From contig CM040450.1 in assembly GCA_022749755.1 (NCBI GenBank), positions 14,451,634-14,515,633 of the forward strand: DNA of 64,000 nt. Reading direction: 5' to 3'. Numbering within the stretch: position 1 is the stretch's first letter; the number at the start of each line of letters is the position of its first letter. The DNA comes from Azadirachta indica (Eukaryota; Streptophyta; Magnoliopsida; Sapindales; Meliaceae). The position numbers and the translations under genes were made by a program. The notes under the pieces are model-generated. The model was given only the letters and a program-made list of their open reading frames with translations. It was not told the DNA's origin and searched no databases. Of this stretch, positions 13,301 to 28,553 are shown piece after piece.

Positions 13301-14704
13301 ATTTTCAAAGATGTTTCTGGAGACATGAGAATTAAAAGAGAGACCATTTACATTCTTAGTAGTTCCATTCTTATAACAAGAGAATGTAGAAAAGACCTGC
13401 CAAATTCTAACTTCAAGCTTGCTGAGTGTCAATTCTAATTCCATTACCAATGCAGGCCAAGAAACCAGATATGTTGAAGATAAAATGCTCACTTATATAT
13501 CCTACCTTCATTGGCTGATTATCAACTTAAATAAAAAACTAATTAATATCCCAACAATATAATTACAATAAGCTGGGAAATTATGAAAAGGAATCATTTT
13601 TGTTTTATCTAACAGATGCTTCAATCAAATAAATTACAAGAGTCTGCCACTTTCCAAAGCAAGAATCAGTATTTTAACTTTTCATGAGACAGCTAATTGT
13701 AACTTATAAAGCCACTCCAAAACACCATCAGTGAATTATATTAAATTTGGCAACATCTGGATAAACAATCAAGCATATAGTTTACATCAGTTTAATTATC
13801 AAGGAAAAATAGATATTCTAAAATGCATTTCAATAGTAGTGGAATTGTAAATTTATTTCTGTAGCTGAGAAATTTTGCGCTGCCTTCACATTAAGGCTAG
13901 TGAGATTGCCCCTCCATGAGACAGAGAGAAGGGATTTCAAACTCTACCAGCAAAATTGAGCTTGCCCTTCTATTGAATCATTTAACAGCCTAAAACCATG
14001 TAATTATGAAATAACATAACAGATGTCATCAAGGATATGGTTAAGCAAACAGTAAATCAAAATATAAGCGGCAATAACAATAATCATTATCAATGCCAGC
14101 AATGAACTGAAAGTCCAAGGCTCTTGCTTCTCACAAAATCTAGAGTAACCACATAGGCATACATTAAAAACCTAAAACTATAACTTTTCTGTGTTTATTT
14201 TAGCTTGTCAAGTTCATTTCTCATTGTTAATCACACGTTCCATTGAATACGTGCCATAAGATAAAGTTAAAAATTTGATTTAAGGGAAAAAAATCCATAT
14301 TCTGTCAACAACGAATGAACAAAATAGACCAAGAAGATCACCTTCTCTTTGTCATGGTGTTAGATAATTTAAAAATGAAAAAGAAAATCTACAACGGGTT
14401 AGTATAAATTGCCAAAAGCAAATATTAATATATCAACACGACAACAGCATCATTAACAGCCAAAAATCAATCACGCAAACAAAAATTCCTTCATCTCTAC
14501 CAAAAGAAAAGGGTGTAACTTTCCCAAATAGTAATGCATATTTTCCATAAAAAGAAAAAAGATAAAAGGGAACAACACGAATGAGTTCGATCACGCAAAA
14601 ACGAAAGAGAGATAGAAGTACCCACCTCGCATCTGAGCAGAGGAGGATTCCAATAAAAGAAGAACGGATACTGCTAAAAGCGACAGAAGAAACCTTCTCT
14701 CCAT
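7365..14704 (-). CDS. Malectin-like/LRR receptor-like Ser/Thr kinase (At1g67720 type), one-base frame break in exon 10
   Basis: Predicted plasma-membrane receptor kinase, about 925 residues once the frame break is ignored. Exons (minus): 14704-14626, 13151-12620, 12323-11818, 11550-11418, 11281-11210, 11075-11007, 10924-10853, 10636-10568, 9849-9695, 9596-9354, 9105-8979, 8909-8841, 8743-8557, 8169-8034, 7694-7365. Order: signal peptide ([20 protein letters not shown]), malectin-like domain to about residue 390, a [10 protein letters not shown] motif, LRRs on a run of 72/69-nt exons, a transmembrane helix near 528-551, then a kinase. Glycine loop GSGGFG, IAVK lysine, HRDLK, DFG and the [11 protein letters not shown] activation segment are all present, so an active kinase is expected. 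Exon 10 has seven A's (plus-strand T's 9484-9490) where six keep frame. As written, the protein stops just before the glycine loop. Assembly error or a mutant allele are both possible. Ligand unknown. Confidence 0.9.
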
Positions 14705-17051
14705 TTCTTCTGCTAACTGGATACAGCAGCTGATGAGATGAGACCATAAAAAAAAGGCCGCTAGAAAAGAACACTAACCCAACAACCAAAACCGAAAAAA
14801 GGAAGAAGAAAGAAAGGAAAGCAACTCTTTGTACAGTAATAAAGTAGGCAAGCAAGCAGCTACTAATCAATATTATATTACAATAATAATACAAGCTGAA
14901 TCTATAGCAAACCCTCTCATTTCAAAGAGATAAACTAGAAAGAGTAAACGTCGATGATTTGCAGAGAGAAAGCGAGTTAATATCATGAGCCTTGCAGAGA
15001 GTGAAGAGTACTTTTATGTTTACAGTAACTTTCCTCTCTTTCTCCCTCTATGGTTTTCATTAGTGAGGGAGACTGTGACGTAGGACCCACGAAAAGTGCT
15101 AATGGTTTTAAGATGGACTTGATCAAAATTGATCGGACGGTGGATATGCGTTTCGCCGGCCGCTCACAGGATAAGTTTCCAGTTGGGAGTGCGGAGCGGA
15201 TCCCACCTGTTTGCTTTTGCGCTCAGCTGCTCGTTCGCTTTTGTTTTGTTTTGTTGCGTTCTGGTATATCAGTATTCTCAGGTTCACCACAGCGCACATC
15301 ACATTCTGGGTAGTTTTGTGTTTCTCACATGCACGACCTTGATAACGCGCACCGTGAGCGATTTAATACACGCGCCGTTAGATCTGTTATATTTTGGCTT
15401 TTTGCATTATAAATTTTGTAATTTACATTTTAATTTTCCATTTTATATATGAAAATAATAAAAAAAAAAAAGATTCCTCTTATGCTTATCCTCAAAATCC
15501 TTTTTGTTGTTTAATATTTTAAAATTGTAAAAAAAATATTTTGTCGAAAATATCCTGAAAATTGAAAATAAGTTGGCACGCGCTCGAGGAGGTTGGCATG
15601 GAGCACTTATTGACTACTTTGTTACTGATATTTTCACTGTTGAGGCCCCTAATTTTGTTATAATTACTTTTATAGACATCATTTTCACTCTTTTGTTCAA
15701 AGGGGTACACGTCACCCTTCTTTTTTCTGACACGTTTATTGGTTGTTGAATGATGCACTTCAAATGATTGTACTATATCCCAAATAATTTATTATGCTAT
15801 ATAATATCTTATCACTATCCCAATATTAGAAAAATAAAAAAAAATAAAACAAAACCACCCAACAAAAGAAAATAAAGAGAAGATAAAAAGTAAAAGGTTT
15901 TTTTCTATAATTTGTTTGTAGAAGAATTTGTAGGAAGTTTCTTGTTCTTGATAAAAAATAAATAAAGTAGAGATCATGGAGGCCTTTTTTATTGTTTAAA
16001 GTTTGTAATCATGTTATGATTTATAATTATTTTACTTTATTTTATCTAGTAATTATTCGAATGAAATCAATATTCAATAATGTTATATATCAGTGAAGTA
16101 CTCACAACATAAAGCCAAGAAAGCAACAATTCATTATTTCATCTATGTCTCTTTCATTTTATAAATTTTTTAGATCTACTTGAGCGTCACATAATTACAC
16201 TTTTTTTTTTATATTTTAATTCATTATGCACATCAAATTGTTTCTACAGTTGGTTGGACTTTCAATCAATCAACTAATTCAATTTAGAGCAGTGATTTTG
16301 ATTATTTATGCAAAAATATAAAATCTTAAACAAATAATAATTGATTAATTGAAAATTAATATTTTATTCTATAAAGAAAATATATTTTAACTCAATTACA
16401 AGTACAACACATTTATATTGGATTAATTTAAATTTATTATATAGATAATACTATATTTTTCAATTAATATCTCAAATTTTATCATTCTATGTAATCTATT
16501 ATTTATCATCTGAATGCTAAAAATAATTAAAAAAATTATTCCACAAATTATTTATTTTATAAATTATAAAAAAATCACTATAAATATCACATTACTTATA
16601 ATGATAATAATTTAAAACAATATTTAAAAAATATAATATTATTTTAAGTAATCTTTTTTAACAACAATTCTAAATAATATTTAAAATTTCCGAACTTGTG
16701 AGCGAAAATAGCATTAAGATACGTGATTTTTTGGGGACACCTCGTGTTACATGCTTTTGAAAGAGGAAAAGAACAATTCAAAATTGATAGGCATAAAATG
16801 AGGATTAGTTATTGCAAAATTCCATTAAGAATAAAATTAAACAAGCTTTCTAAGTTCTTATGTAACATGTATGGACTAAAATGCAACACTCATAAAACTA
16901 TAGGGTAAGAGAAATATCCCAAAATAAAGGGATCCAAAGACAAAACGTCTGCATCATAAAAGAACGAATTAATAATCTAATGTTCGTTGAATGCTGATAT
17001 ATCTGGGAGACTAACGATAATGATAGTAGTAGTTATGGGCAAAATAGTATT

Positions 17052-17052
17052 A

Positions 17053-17110
<58 letters not shown>
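17052..17110. repeat. (ATT)n microsatellite
   Basis: About 19 near-perfect ATT/TAT units in AT-rich intergenic DNA. Typical plant trinucleotide microsatellite, likely length-polymorphic. Confidence 0.9.
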
Positions 17111-17348
17111 ATAAAATCTTATACTTGATTAAATCTAGACCGTCCGATCTACATTTTCTGACTTAATTCACTGTTTATGTCTGAATTATTCTCTTGCATG
17201 CATGCACATGAAAATTAATAATATAAGCGATATATTATATTAAAGGGTAAATTTTTTTTTATTTATTAAAAATATAAGATAAAATTTGAAATTATTTAGG
17301 AAAAGGGCAAAAGAGTAAATTTGACATGTGCGAATATTCGGATTCCGG

Positions 17349-17384
17349 AGGGTGGGTGGGGTGGGGTGGGGTGGGGTGGAGGGC
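17349..17384 (+). repeat. GGGGT short tandem repeat, G-quadruplex-capable
   Basis: Several GGG/GGGG tracts separated by single T bases on the plus strand, next to a CACGTG G-box core at 17384-17389. More than four G-tracts of at least three with one-base loops meets the usual definition of an intramolecular quadruplex-forming sequence. Very unlike its AT-rich surroundings. Confidence 0.75.
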
Positions 17385-20215
17385 ACGTGCGTTGCATTGA
17401 CGGAGTTAGAAATGTTTACGCTTATGTTAAGCTGTTGGGTAATGACTAATGAGAATTCAACGGGGTCAAATTGTGGGCCCCTTTTCCCAATGCTTTAACA
17501 CTTGATTCTTCTGCCAACTTCGGAATTTGAACTGATTATGAAACGCATACAAAACGGCGCGGGGCATGGCGTGGTGTTTAACAGAATTTTAAAGGGAATA
17601 GAAGAGTTTGGTATTGGTACTAAAATATTTAATAATAAATAAAAAAAAACCAGTTTATATTTAAATACAAAATATAGACTATTAAGCTTAATTTTTTTTT
17701 TTTTGGTCTTTATCAAGAAACAAGACTTACAAAATAAAAAATTATTTACATTTATTTCTTCGATTTTTTTAAAATACCTAGAACTTGCCATTAGTTTATT
17801 ATATTATCTATATTATTTTTATCCTAATTTTAATATCTCTGGTTTCAATAGGTTTCAATAACTTAAAAATATGAAACTAAAATTGTTTTATTAATTTATG
17901 ACAAAATTTTAAAGCTAATATAACAACAAAGACATAGAAAATAGAGACTAAATTAAAAAATATGGAAGAGGAGATTACTACTTATCGTATGGGTCTTACT
18001 CATAATTGAAAGTAGAAAAAACAAAGGAAGTAAAGTAAAAAGTTGACATTTGACAAAATGTTGGGAATAACGAAGAAGGAAGACTTAGAAAGTAGAATTA
18101 GTGATGAAAATTGGTGGTGTGCATCCATTAATTAAAGTGTTCCTTTTGCATTCTTAAAGTTATCTTTAGTTGATTTACGTGATGAAACACTTTGATGCTT
18201 AGGATGTTAAGTTAAGTTCCAACTATTATTAACTTATATGAAAAAGTAAAATATTAAAGGCAAACTACCTAAATAACTATCATTTATAATTAAAAATCAA
18301 CTATAAGAATTATTATTAGATGTATTAAGATGTATTTAAATTAAAAAAAGTTTAAAAATTACCTATTTAAGACTGGTTATGTTTTCAAAATAAATTGTCA
18401 TCAATACCATTAAATTTTATATATTTCAATTTACATGAAGGAAGGAGATTAATGTTTATTTTGAACATAATTTTTTTAACAAATTGAGAATTAAATTGAT
18501 AATTTTATGAATTTTTATGAAAATAAAATTCAATCTTATGATTAAAAATTAATAAATGTAATTTGATCACACACGAAGTATTGATTAAGAATTTAAATAA
18601 AATTTATTAAAGCTCAAATCAAATCATAAGATGAGGTCCGAAAATTCCCATCAATATCATGCTTGCTATTTCAACTACCTTTCTCTGAACAAAGACCAAC
18701 AATTATGGTGGAGTTAGGTTTACGAAAAATCCATTTGAAGAGGTTTTAGTCCACAAAACAAATCAAGTCAAAAGCTAACAATAATTCAACTTTGCCCAAT
18801 TTATAAAAATTTTTCCTAAAACTACCAAAACTTTTTGGGTCAATAACAATAATAAAAATAATAAGTGGGCATTTAATATTCACTTGAGTAGTGATGCATC
18901 ATCTCAACTATAATCATAAAGCAATCTCATATATAGTTGGCAGAAAAGCAAAACCCACATAGCTATTTCTTTTGTTTTGGTCACTTTTTATTTTTGCTTT
19001 CATTTTTTAAAAAAACTTTGCTACAAGATCTGTCAATTCTTTATGGAGATTTGTTTAAGGCAAGACCTTTATCAAAGTTAGTAGCTTGCTTTGTCTTAAC
19101 TTTTGAAAAAGAGAACTGTTTTCTCCTCGTTCTTTAATGCTTCTACTTTTTCTCTCTTTTGTGTTGTGGAATTTGCAGTCCAACGAATCCAGCGACACCG
19201 TTAGTTTCTTAACAAAAATTATCAAATTGGTCCCCCTAATTTGTAAAACGAACATATAAGTCCATGGATTTATATATTCTCATCTCTAACAGACAACTTT
19301 ACCGGTAAATATTAACAAATTTACATGTTTTTATCATTATATATATAGGCTTGAGTATTTTATATAAAATGTAACAATATATGTATGCAAACTATAAGTG
19401 AACTTAATTCTTTTTAGTTGAAGAGAATCTTTTTATGTTTGTAGCAAAACAATTTTACATGTTTTTTTTATCATTATATTTAAGGACTTCACTATTTTAT
19501 ATATGATGTAACAATACATTCACTCAATTCACATCTAAACTGAATTATTTTTTATTAGAGTATATTGCAATAGTTGTAGTGAAACAATTTAATAGCATTA
19601 AATTTGAAAAATGTTACATAGAAGTTTAATAAAAATTTAAAATTTTAAACATAAAAGTTAAATAAAAAATTTAGAATAAAACACGATATGTAGAATGCAA
19701 AATTTTAAATATTTGTAACAATACATTCAATGTATTATATGTAATCGAGACAACACTTATATTTATACACCCTTAAATTAACGTGAGAATATAATCTAAA
19801 TAGCTTTCGTGATTTGCTATGGTAACTAAATAGTCCTTAAAATGTATATAATTATAATTTTATTAGAGGAATAACAAAACATCGGCATCATTTATTTTTT
19901 GTTAACAACGTGATGACATCGTAGTATGGACGAATTTGAAATAAGTGATACAATTTTGAACCTACTTGTTAATTTTACAAAATATGAGAGCTAATTTGGT
20001 AATCACCCATTGCTTCGTGTCTAAGTTTAGGAAGGGACCCGACGTCATTGTTTTTTTAATTCAAAAAGATCGAAAAGAAACAAAAGTGTGGTGCTTTTCT
20101 TCTTAGGGTTTCAACTAGTTTGCTTAAGTGATTCAACAAATTTTTACTGGTTATTATTATTCAGAATAATTTAGAACGTTAAACGTGTCTCTAATAATTG
20201 AAGTTATTACTAAGA

Positions 20216-20315
20216 NNNNNNNNNNNNNNNNNNNNNNNNNNNNNNNNNNNNNNNNNNNNNNNNNNNNNNNNNNNNNNNNNNNNNNNNNNNNNNNNNNNNN
20301 NNNNNNNNNNNNNNN
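20216..20315. other. Assembly gap (100 N)
   Basis: Exactly 100 unknown bases, the usual placeholder for a gap of unknown size. No recognisable gene is cut by it on either flank. Confidence 0.98.
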
Positions 20316-20899
20316 AAAAAACAACCTCAAACATTTTTGTAAGAAAAAATATCTATTACTCCCTTATATTTTAAGTTAATACTTTATTACCTTTATATTT
20401 TTCTAATACTCTATCACCTCCAATTCTTTTTTTTTCAATTTTTTCTTTTAATTCAATTAATTTACGAAATAACAAAATTAAAAATATTTAAAATATTATA
20501 AAACGAAATTAAATTTTAAAAAATTAATAAAATATTAAAAAAATATAAGGAATAGAGACATTCATCCCTTTTGCAAAGTATTTCATTTTTTTTCCTCTTT
20601 TTTCTGCTAATTTTCATCCCAGAATAATTCCCATCAGTACAACGAAGTAAAAGAAAATTTACGGCACTGTATAATTTAGACACTGGCACTTTTAACAATT
20701 TTCTTGAACAAAGAACAGTCAGATTCTGGGGAAATACTGACAATTTTCGATAAAACAACTAAGTCTCATCCGCATATATAAAGGGGGAAAAAATAGATAA
20801 TTGTACCCAACACTATTAAACAAGCCAGTTTCTTAGAATTTTAAATAAACTCTCAAAGATATTCTAGTGAATAAGCAACAAAAATTTCTAGCATTGGGT

Positions 20900-23381
<2,482 letters not shown>

Positions 23382-23454
23382 TGTTGACGCTCAAATGTCG
23401 TAGCAGCAATAGCTTGATCCGTCACAGAAACAGCGAGCTCAGTTAATACGCTTA

Positions 23455-23526
23455 AAACCCTAATGTATCTTTTAAAAGATGAAAATCGACGGCCACGATT
23501 TATTTCCAATTACATGCTAGGGTTTT
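23455..23526 (-). promoter_or_regulatory. Telo-box pair in the RPL5 promoter/leader
   Basis: AAACCCTAA at 23455-23463 and TAGGGTTTT at 23518-23526, about 75 and 140 bases upstream of the RPL5 start codon. Telo-boxes are characteristic of plant ribosomal-protein and translation-factor promoters and support growth-linked expression. Whether they lie in the promoter or in the 5' UTR is not known. Confidence 0.6.
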
Positions 23527-23529
23527 GTT

Positions 23530-26035
23530 GAGAGATTTGGCCGGTGTGGCTGGTGGTGCAGGTTTGTAACGGTGCATCCCACTTGGTTATAGGACACGTG
23601 TCAGCGTTGAGAAGAAAGTATAAAATTGAGAACCATATTACTAAAATTTGAAAATTATATACATACACGAGAAGAAAGGAAAAAAAAATATATATATATA
23701 TATATGCTTGTAGGATATTAAATATGCAAATTTTGAATTAATTAAAAAATGTAACACTAAAGTCAGACATATAGTTAAAGAATTAGAATTTGGACACTTA
23801 AATGTCATAATTGATTTATTTAAGAATTGTGCCTTGGTTACACTTGTAATAATAATAAGAGGCTTAACATTTAGATTATTTTGTAAGAAAAAACTACATA
23901 CTTATATCATTTAGCTAAATTTTAATAATTAAATATGTGATCATTTGGCTACACAAAAAATAATCACCATGTTTTTTTCCTCCAAATTAAAGAATAACTT
24001 ACATTAGTTTTTTAAAACAAAAATGATGTCAAATAATGAGGAAACAACATTAGTTCATATTTTTTTTTAAAGACATGATGTAATTAAAATCAAAATTCAA
24101 TTGAAATTTGAATTTAATTAATATATTTATTTTTTTTATTTTTTATTTATTTTTTTTGAATTTAATTTAATTGAAATTTGAATGTTAGTTCTTTTTATAT
24201 AAATAAAAAATTTGAAATTAATATAACGATATATATGTTATAAAAAATTTGAAATTAATAAATAAGATACTTAATTCATTATAAAGTTTAGTTATTAAAA
24301 TAATTTAATTATATTTAAATATTTTTAAATAAATATTTTTTAAAAAATAAATTATGGTATTTTTTAAACCTTAACAGCAATAATAATTTTGTTCAAAAGA
24401 AGCGAATAATAAATGGCTAAGTAGATCTATTTTAGGAATGGGACAATAATACATAGGTCCTTAATAGTTTTATATTTCATAGAATTTGTCAAATATAACA
24501 AACAGATCCTTGATTCCTCAAAAGGCTACTGTGATCATTTCGAGAAGGTTGAGGACCATTTCTGAACAATAAACAAATTATGTTCTCATTCATCAAAACA
24601 TAAAAATTTGGAACTTGAATGTTATTATCCCAGCCAAAAATATTGATCAAAATTTTCCTTTCCTAATTAGTTATTATATTTTAGACGAGGGATACAACGA
24701 ATAGGTCAAACTTTGGATAAAATAATAAGTTGAAATAGTGTGACAAATATAACACATAGGTCCCCGCTTTCACTTTGGCGCGTTCACTTTAGCTCCTTTC
24801 TATGTTTTTTGCTACAGATGAGGGAACCTATTTGTCACAAGTCGTAATATATTCGCTCATGTGTTGTTTTCTACAAAATAGGGACCTTTCCGTTATTATA
24901 CCAAAAATCCAAAAATAAAATAAAATACACTACCAACCAAAAGGAACGAAAACAGAAAACAGAGTCCGGAAGTAGAATACACCAAATACAGAGACGGCTC
25001 CAATAGTCTTAGAAGTCTGGACAAGAAGAAGTGCTGAATCAGTAATCTCCGTCGATGAGACAAGACAAGCAAAATAGCAAATGGGTTTTGACTTTCGTCT
25101 TTCGTCATAGCAAGTAAATCAAAATATTTCGATCTGATTGGTTCAAGTTCATTCTTATTGAATGGAACCCAAAACCACACTCTGATTCTCTGAAAGATAA
25201 TGTCCCAAACTGACGTCTCTTACAGGTCAATCTGACTTTGCTTCTCGTCAAATTTTCATATTTATTGTTAAATTTGATTATTTCACCTTCTGGGTATTGC
25301 ATAATTTGGGTTTACATTGAGATTTTGGAGATAGTAAAATAATCTCGTACGGTTTCTGCAAGTTCCTCCATTTTGGATATTTGTTTCTGTCGGTTGATGA
25401 TGTTATATTTGTTTATTTCTATTTTCTAAAATTAATGCTGCTACTCGTTTTGGCCTGCTCGCTTTATTATTTTTTTACGAGGTTGAATTGGAAGCAACAT
25501 TACGTGATAAATCAAGACTAAGAAAATACATATTTAAGTTTTGTTCTCGTAAATTGTTGTTATAGTTTTTAAGTTGTGGGTTCGGCGCTGAATTTTGCCT
25601 TCTTGCAGACGACAAAATAAGAAATTTGTCCGTTTTCTGTATTGTGGGTCCTACCAGTTTGTGTTATGTATTATCTGATCACAAGATGAATCCCAATTTT
25701 ATCATATAGATTATCCAGATCTCACCCTTGGACCTAAAAGACCAATTTGTTAAGCCTTGCTCCAGGAATTCATGTAGTCATACATCACCATAGAATATTT
25801 TTTTGATAGAGTAATTTTTGTTCTTGAACTATGGTTTCTCCATGTTCAGCTTCAGTTTTAGTTTTATTATTATACTGTTGTTACCTAAGATGGATGTCAT
25901 AGTTGTCCAGCAACTAATATCTTCATTTTCTATTATCTTTTCTCAGTTGCGGGTCTTGTGGATACCCTCTAAATTTAACTTCTTCCAATCGGATCACCTC
26001 TGGCATAGGATCTGAGTATCAAAAGTCCATAAAGA
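23530..26035. other. Intergenic DNA between RPL5 and the F-box gene, including probable F-box 5' leader
   Basis: An ACACGTGT palindrome (G-box core) lies at about 23594. Then follows very AT-rich DNA with a (TA)n run near 23688-23705 and no recognisable genes. From about 25150 the composition becomes more balanced. A plausible leader with an intron ending in a pyrimidine-rich acceptor just before 26061 belongs to the F-box gene. No coding evidence. Confidence 0.45.
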
Positions 26036-26173
26036 AAGGTTTTATCTCCTTTCTTTCAGTTGATCTTAGTAGGTTCACGCAGGTTGATGAGGTAAACTGC
26101 TTTCCTGTCTCTTGGGGTCGATATCGTTCAAAGACTAAACTCCTATGTCGTAAATGTGGGGTTCATATAGGCT

Positions 26174-26254
26174 ATGGATATGGATACTCACCCGCTCTAT
26201 GTGGTTTTGACTCTCCCAATACAACCAGCTCAGCTTATAAAAAGTTCACCATAA
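26174..26254 (+). promoter_or_regulatory. Upstream ORF (26 codons) in the F-box gene leader
   Basis: ATG at 26174 opens a 26-residue frame beginning MDMDTHPLYVVLTL and ending with TAA at 26252-26254, 45 bases before the main start codon. If the leader is transcribed through here, this uORF would be met first by scanning ribosomes and could damp translation of the main frame. Conservation not checkable here. Confidence 0.4.
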
Positions 26255-26299
26255 AGATACGAGCTCTACAGCCTTCAGAAGAAAATCAACAAAGTTGAG

Positions 26300-27466
26300 A
26301 TGGAGGATTCATATGGTAATGAGACTTCTATCATGCACCTGCCCGATGATTGCCTCTGTTTTATTTTCCGACACCTTGACTGTGGTTCCGATCGTGAATC
26401 ATTTGGTTTGACTTGCCATCGCTGGCTTAATATTCAAAATTTATGTCGCCGATCCTTACAATTGCAGTGTTCGTTTACCCAACTCATTCGTTCTTCACTG
26501 TCCCAGACCAATCTTGAAATTAGGTCCTTCCATCTCAGCCGACTGCTCACGCGATTTCAGCATTTATATTTTTTGTCTCTTTCAGGTTGCACCGAGCTAC
26601 CTGATTCAGGCCTAAACCAGTTGCAAAACTATGGTTCAAAATTGCATACTCTTTATCTGGATTGTTGTTTTCAAATCACTGATAACGGACTTTCAGTGAT
26701 TGGTACCAGTTGTTCCTCCTTAACTAGCATTAGTTTGTATCGGTGCAATGTCACTGATGCAGGGATAGAGGCTTTGGCTAACAGTTGCACATCTTTGATG
26801 CATGTGAATCTCTCTTACTGCTTGCATATTTCTGACTGTGGATTGAAATTTCTTTCACAAAGATGCACTCAACTTCAGGCAGTAAAGATATCTAGTTGTG
26901 GGGGTGTAACTGGGATCGGCTTCAAAGGATGTTCCCCAACTTTAGCTTATATAGATGCCGAATCCTGTCAGCTTCAACCAGAGGGGATAATGGGCATTGT
27001 CAGTGGGGGTGGGCTAGAGTTTTTACATCTTTCAGGTATGAGCGGGTCTCTTTCTGGAGGTGGACTGGCAGCAATTGGGGCAGGATTTGCCGTGAGGCTG
27101 AAAATCTTGAACCTTCGAATGTGCAGAACAATTGGTGATGAGTCTATTGTGGCAATTGCAAAGGGCTGCCCATTACTTCGAGAGTGGAACTTAGCATTAT
27201 GCCATGAGGTCAGATTTCCGGGATGGAAGTCTATTGGATTAAACTGCAATAATTTGGAGAAACTTCATGTGAACCGCTGCCGAAATCTATGTGATCGTGG
27301 GTTGCAGGCTCTGAGAGATGGGTGCAAACAGCTCTTGGTCTTGTATGTGAACAAGAATAGTCGAGTATCTTCAACGGCATTGGACTTGTTTAAACTGTAC
27401 AGAGGTAATGTTGAGGTAAAGGTAGAAGAAATAATGTTTATAGGACCTGATTGGATAACTAGATGA
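26300..27466 (+). CDS. FBL12: F-box/LRR-repeat protein 12-like, SCF substrate receptor
   Basis: Single-exon frame of 388 residues. The N-terminal F-box (residues about 11-52) starts IMHLPDDCLCFIFRHLDCGS, followed by SFGLTCHRWLNIQNLCRRSL; it should bind SKP1/ASK in an SCF E3 ligase. From about residue 88 to 370 run cysteine-containing leucine-rich repeats of the AMN1/FBXL type, each about 25 residues, with the pattern L..L.L..C..ITD.GL, e.g. LHTLYLDCCFQITDNGLSVI and LMHVNLSYCLHISDCGL. These would bind the substrate. The domain order and opening resemble plant FBL12. Substrate unknown. The start chosen is the first ATG of the frame, just upstream of the F-box; a separate short uORF lies in the leader. 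Confidence 0.9.
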   Translation: MEDSYGNETSIMHLPDDCLCFIFRHLDCGSDRESFGLTCHRWLNIQNLCRRSLQLQCSFTQLIRSSLSQTNLEIRSFHLSRLLTRFQHLYFLSLSGCTELPDSGLNQLQNYGSKLHTLYLDCCFQITDNGLSVIGTSCSSLTSISLYRCNVTDAGIEALANSCTSLMHVNLSYCLHISDCGLKFLSQRCTQLQAVKISSCGGVTGIGFKGCSPTLAYIDAESCQLQPEGIMGIVSGGGLEFLHLSGMSGSLSGGGLAAIGAGFAVRLKILNLRMCRTIGDESIVAIAKGCPLLREWNLALCHEVRFPGWKSIGLNCNNLEKLHVNRCRNLCDRGLQALRDGCKQLLVLYVNKNSRVSSTALDLFKLYRGNVEVKVEEIMFIGPDWITR

Positions 27467-28553
27467 TGATGCTATTAAAGATCAAGTAGATAACAGGACA
27501 TAAATAACTTTTCCAGTAGAAACTTGATTATTTTGTTGCCATTGGAGCAGCAACCTCTTCGACGATATTAAAGATTAACGTTATGTCTATGGTGATCTGT
27601 TGCATTGATAAATATTGATTGTTTTGGTGAACATTGAGTGGTCATCATCTGCTGTGAACCTTTACACAGCTTACCCCAATTTCATGTGGGAATATTATTC
27701 CCCAGAAATGAATTGTTCTTTCCATTTCTATTTATTTACTTTTTGATTTGCAACTGTTCAGTCCTACTAAAGAACATAACAGCAATACCATCGTAAGTTC
27801 TTACATTTATGCAAGTCTTTCTACTTTGTATTCAGTTTTTACCGATATGCAGCTTGTCAGTGATCCATTTATAGCTGTGCAATCCATTAGCTTAAATCAT
27901 TCAACAAAGCTCTAATTTATCTTCTCTGCTCTCGTATGAACTTTGAACTGTAGTAGTATGGTGGATTTCCCAGCAACGGAAACAAATGCCCTAACTTTTA
28001 TTCAATAACTTGCATTTATTTTGGTTGGGAAATATGAGTGGAAAAATTATAAGTTACAAATAAACAGAAGAATGGAAAGAACCATACCACAATTCACCAG
28101 GGATATGCATAAAATCATTTGAAGCAGCCTTTGACACAAATAATATAGGTGTTTTTCATGATAATAAACAGTAAATTTCGACTTTTGAAATACAGAGTAA
28201 CTTAACATATTCTAGTATCATATATTTCCTAAAACATCTGCAAGTCTACACACCTTTCTCTTCTAACCTTTATTAGACCTGTTATTACATTTTAACAACA
28301 GGTTGTCCCCAAAACAAAAGCAACACATACAAAAACAATTTATAATACGTATTCTATTCTACAGAATAATACATGCATTTTCCGAGAGAGGGGGATTGAT
28401 TTATTTTAAGCAAAGAGCAAATCTTCATTGGCGAGTCCAACCCATTCAGGTAAGAGTAGCACAGCTTACATCTGTACTCCCACCATAAGAAAACTCTCCA
28501 TTTCTGGTTGGTTTCCTCGGAAAAGATCAGGATAGACCAGGAAGTATCACAAT
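27467..28553. other. Convergent 3' regions of the F-box gene and PEX13
   Basis: Contains the two 3' UTRs, which face each other, and AT-rich spacer. No gene or repeat of note recognised. Possible poly(A) signals cannot be assigned with confidence. Confidence 0.5.

Larger units (their letters stand above)
14705..20215. other. AT-rich intergenic DNA upstream of the receptor kinase
   Basis: About 14705-15060 should hold the receptor kinase 5' UTR and core promoter (pyrimidine-rich on the minus strand). The rest is strongly AT-rich with short, low-complexity open frames and no recognisable domain. It contains an ATT microsatellite and a GGGGT run, listed separately, and ends in a scaffold gap. 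No RNA gene or mobile-element ends recognised. Confidence 0.5.
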
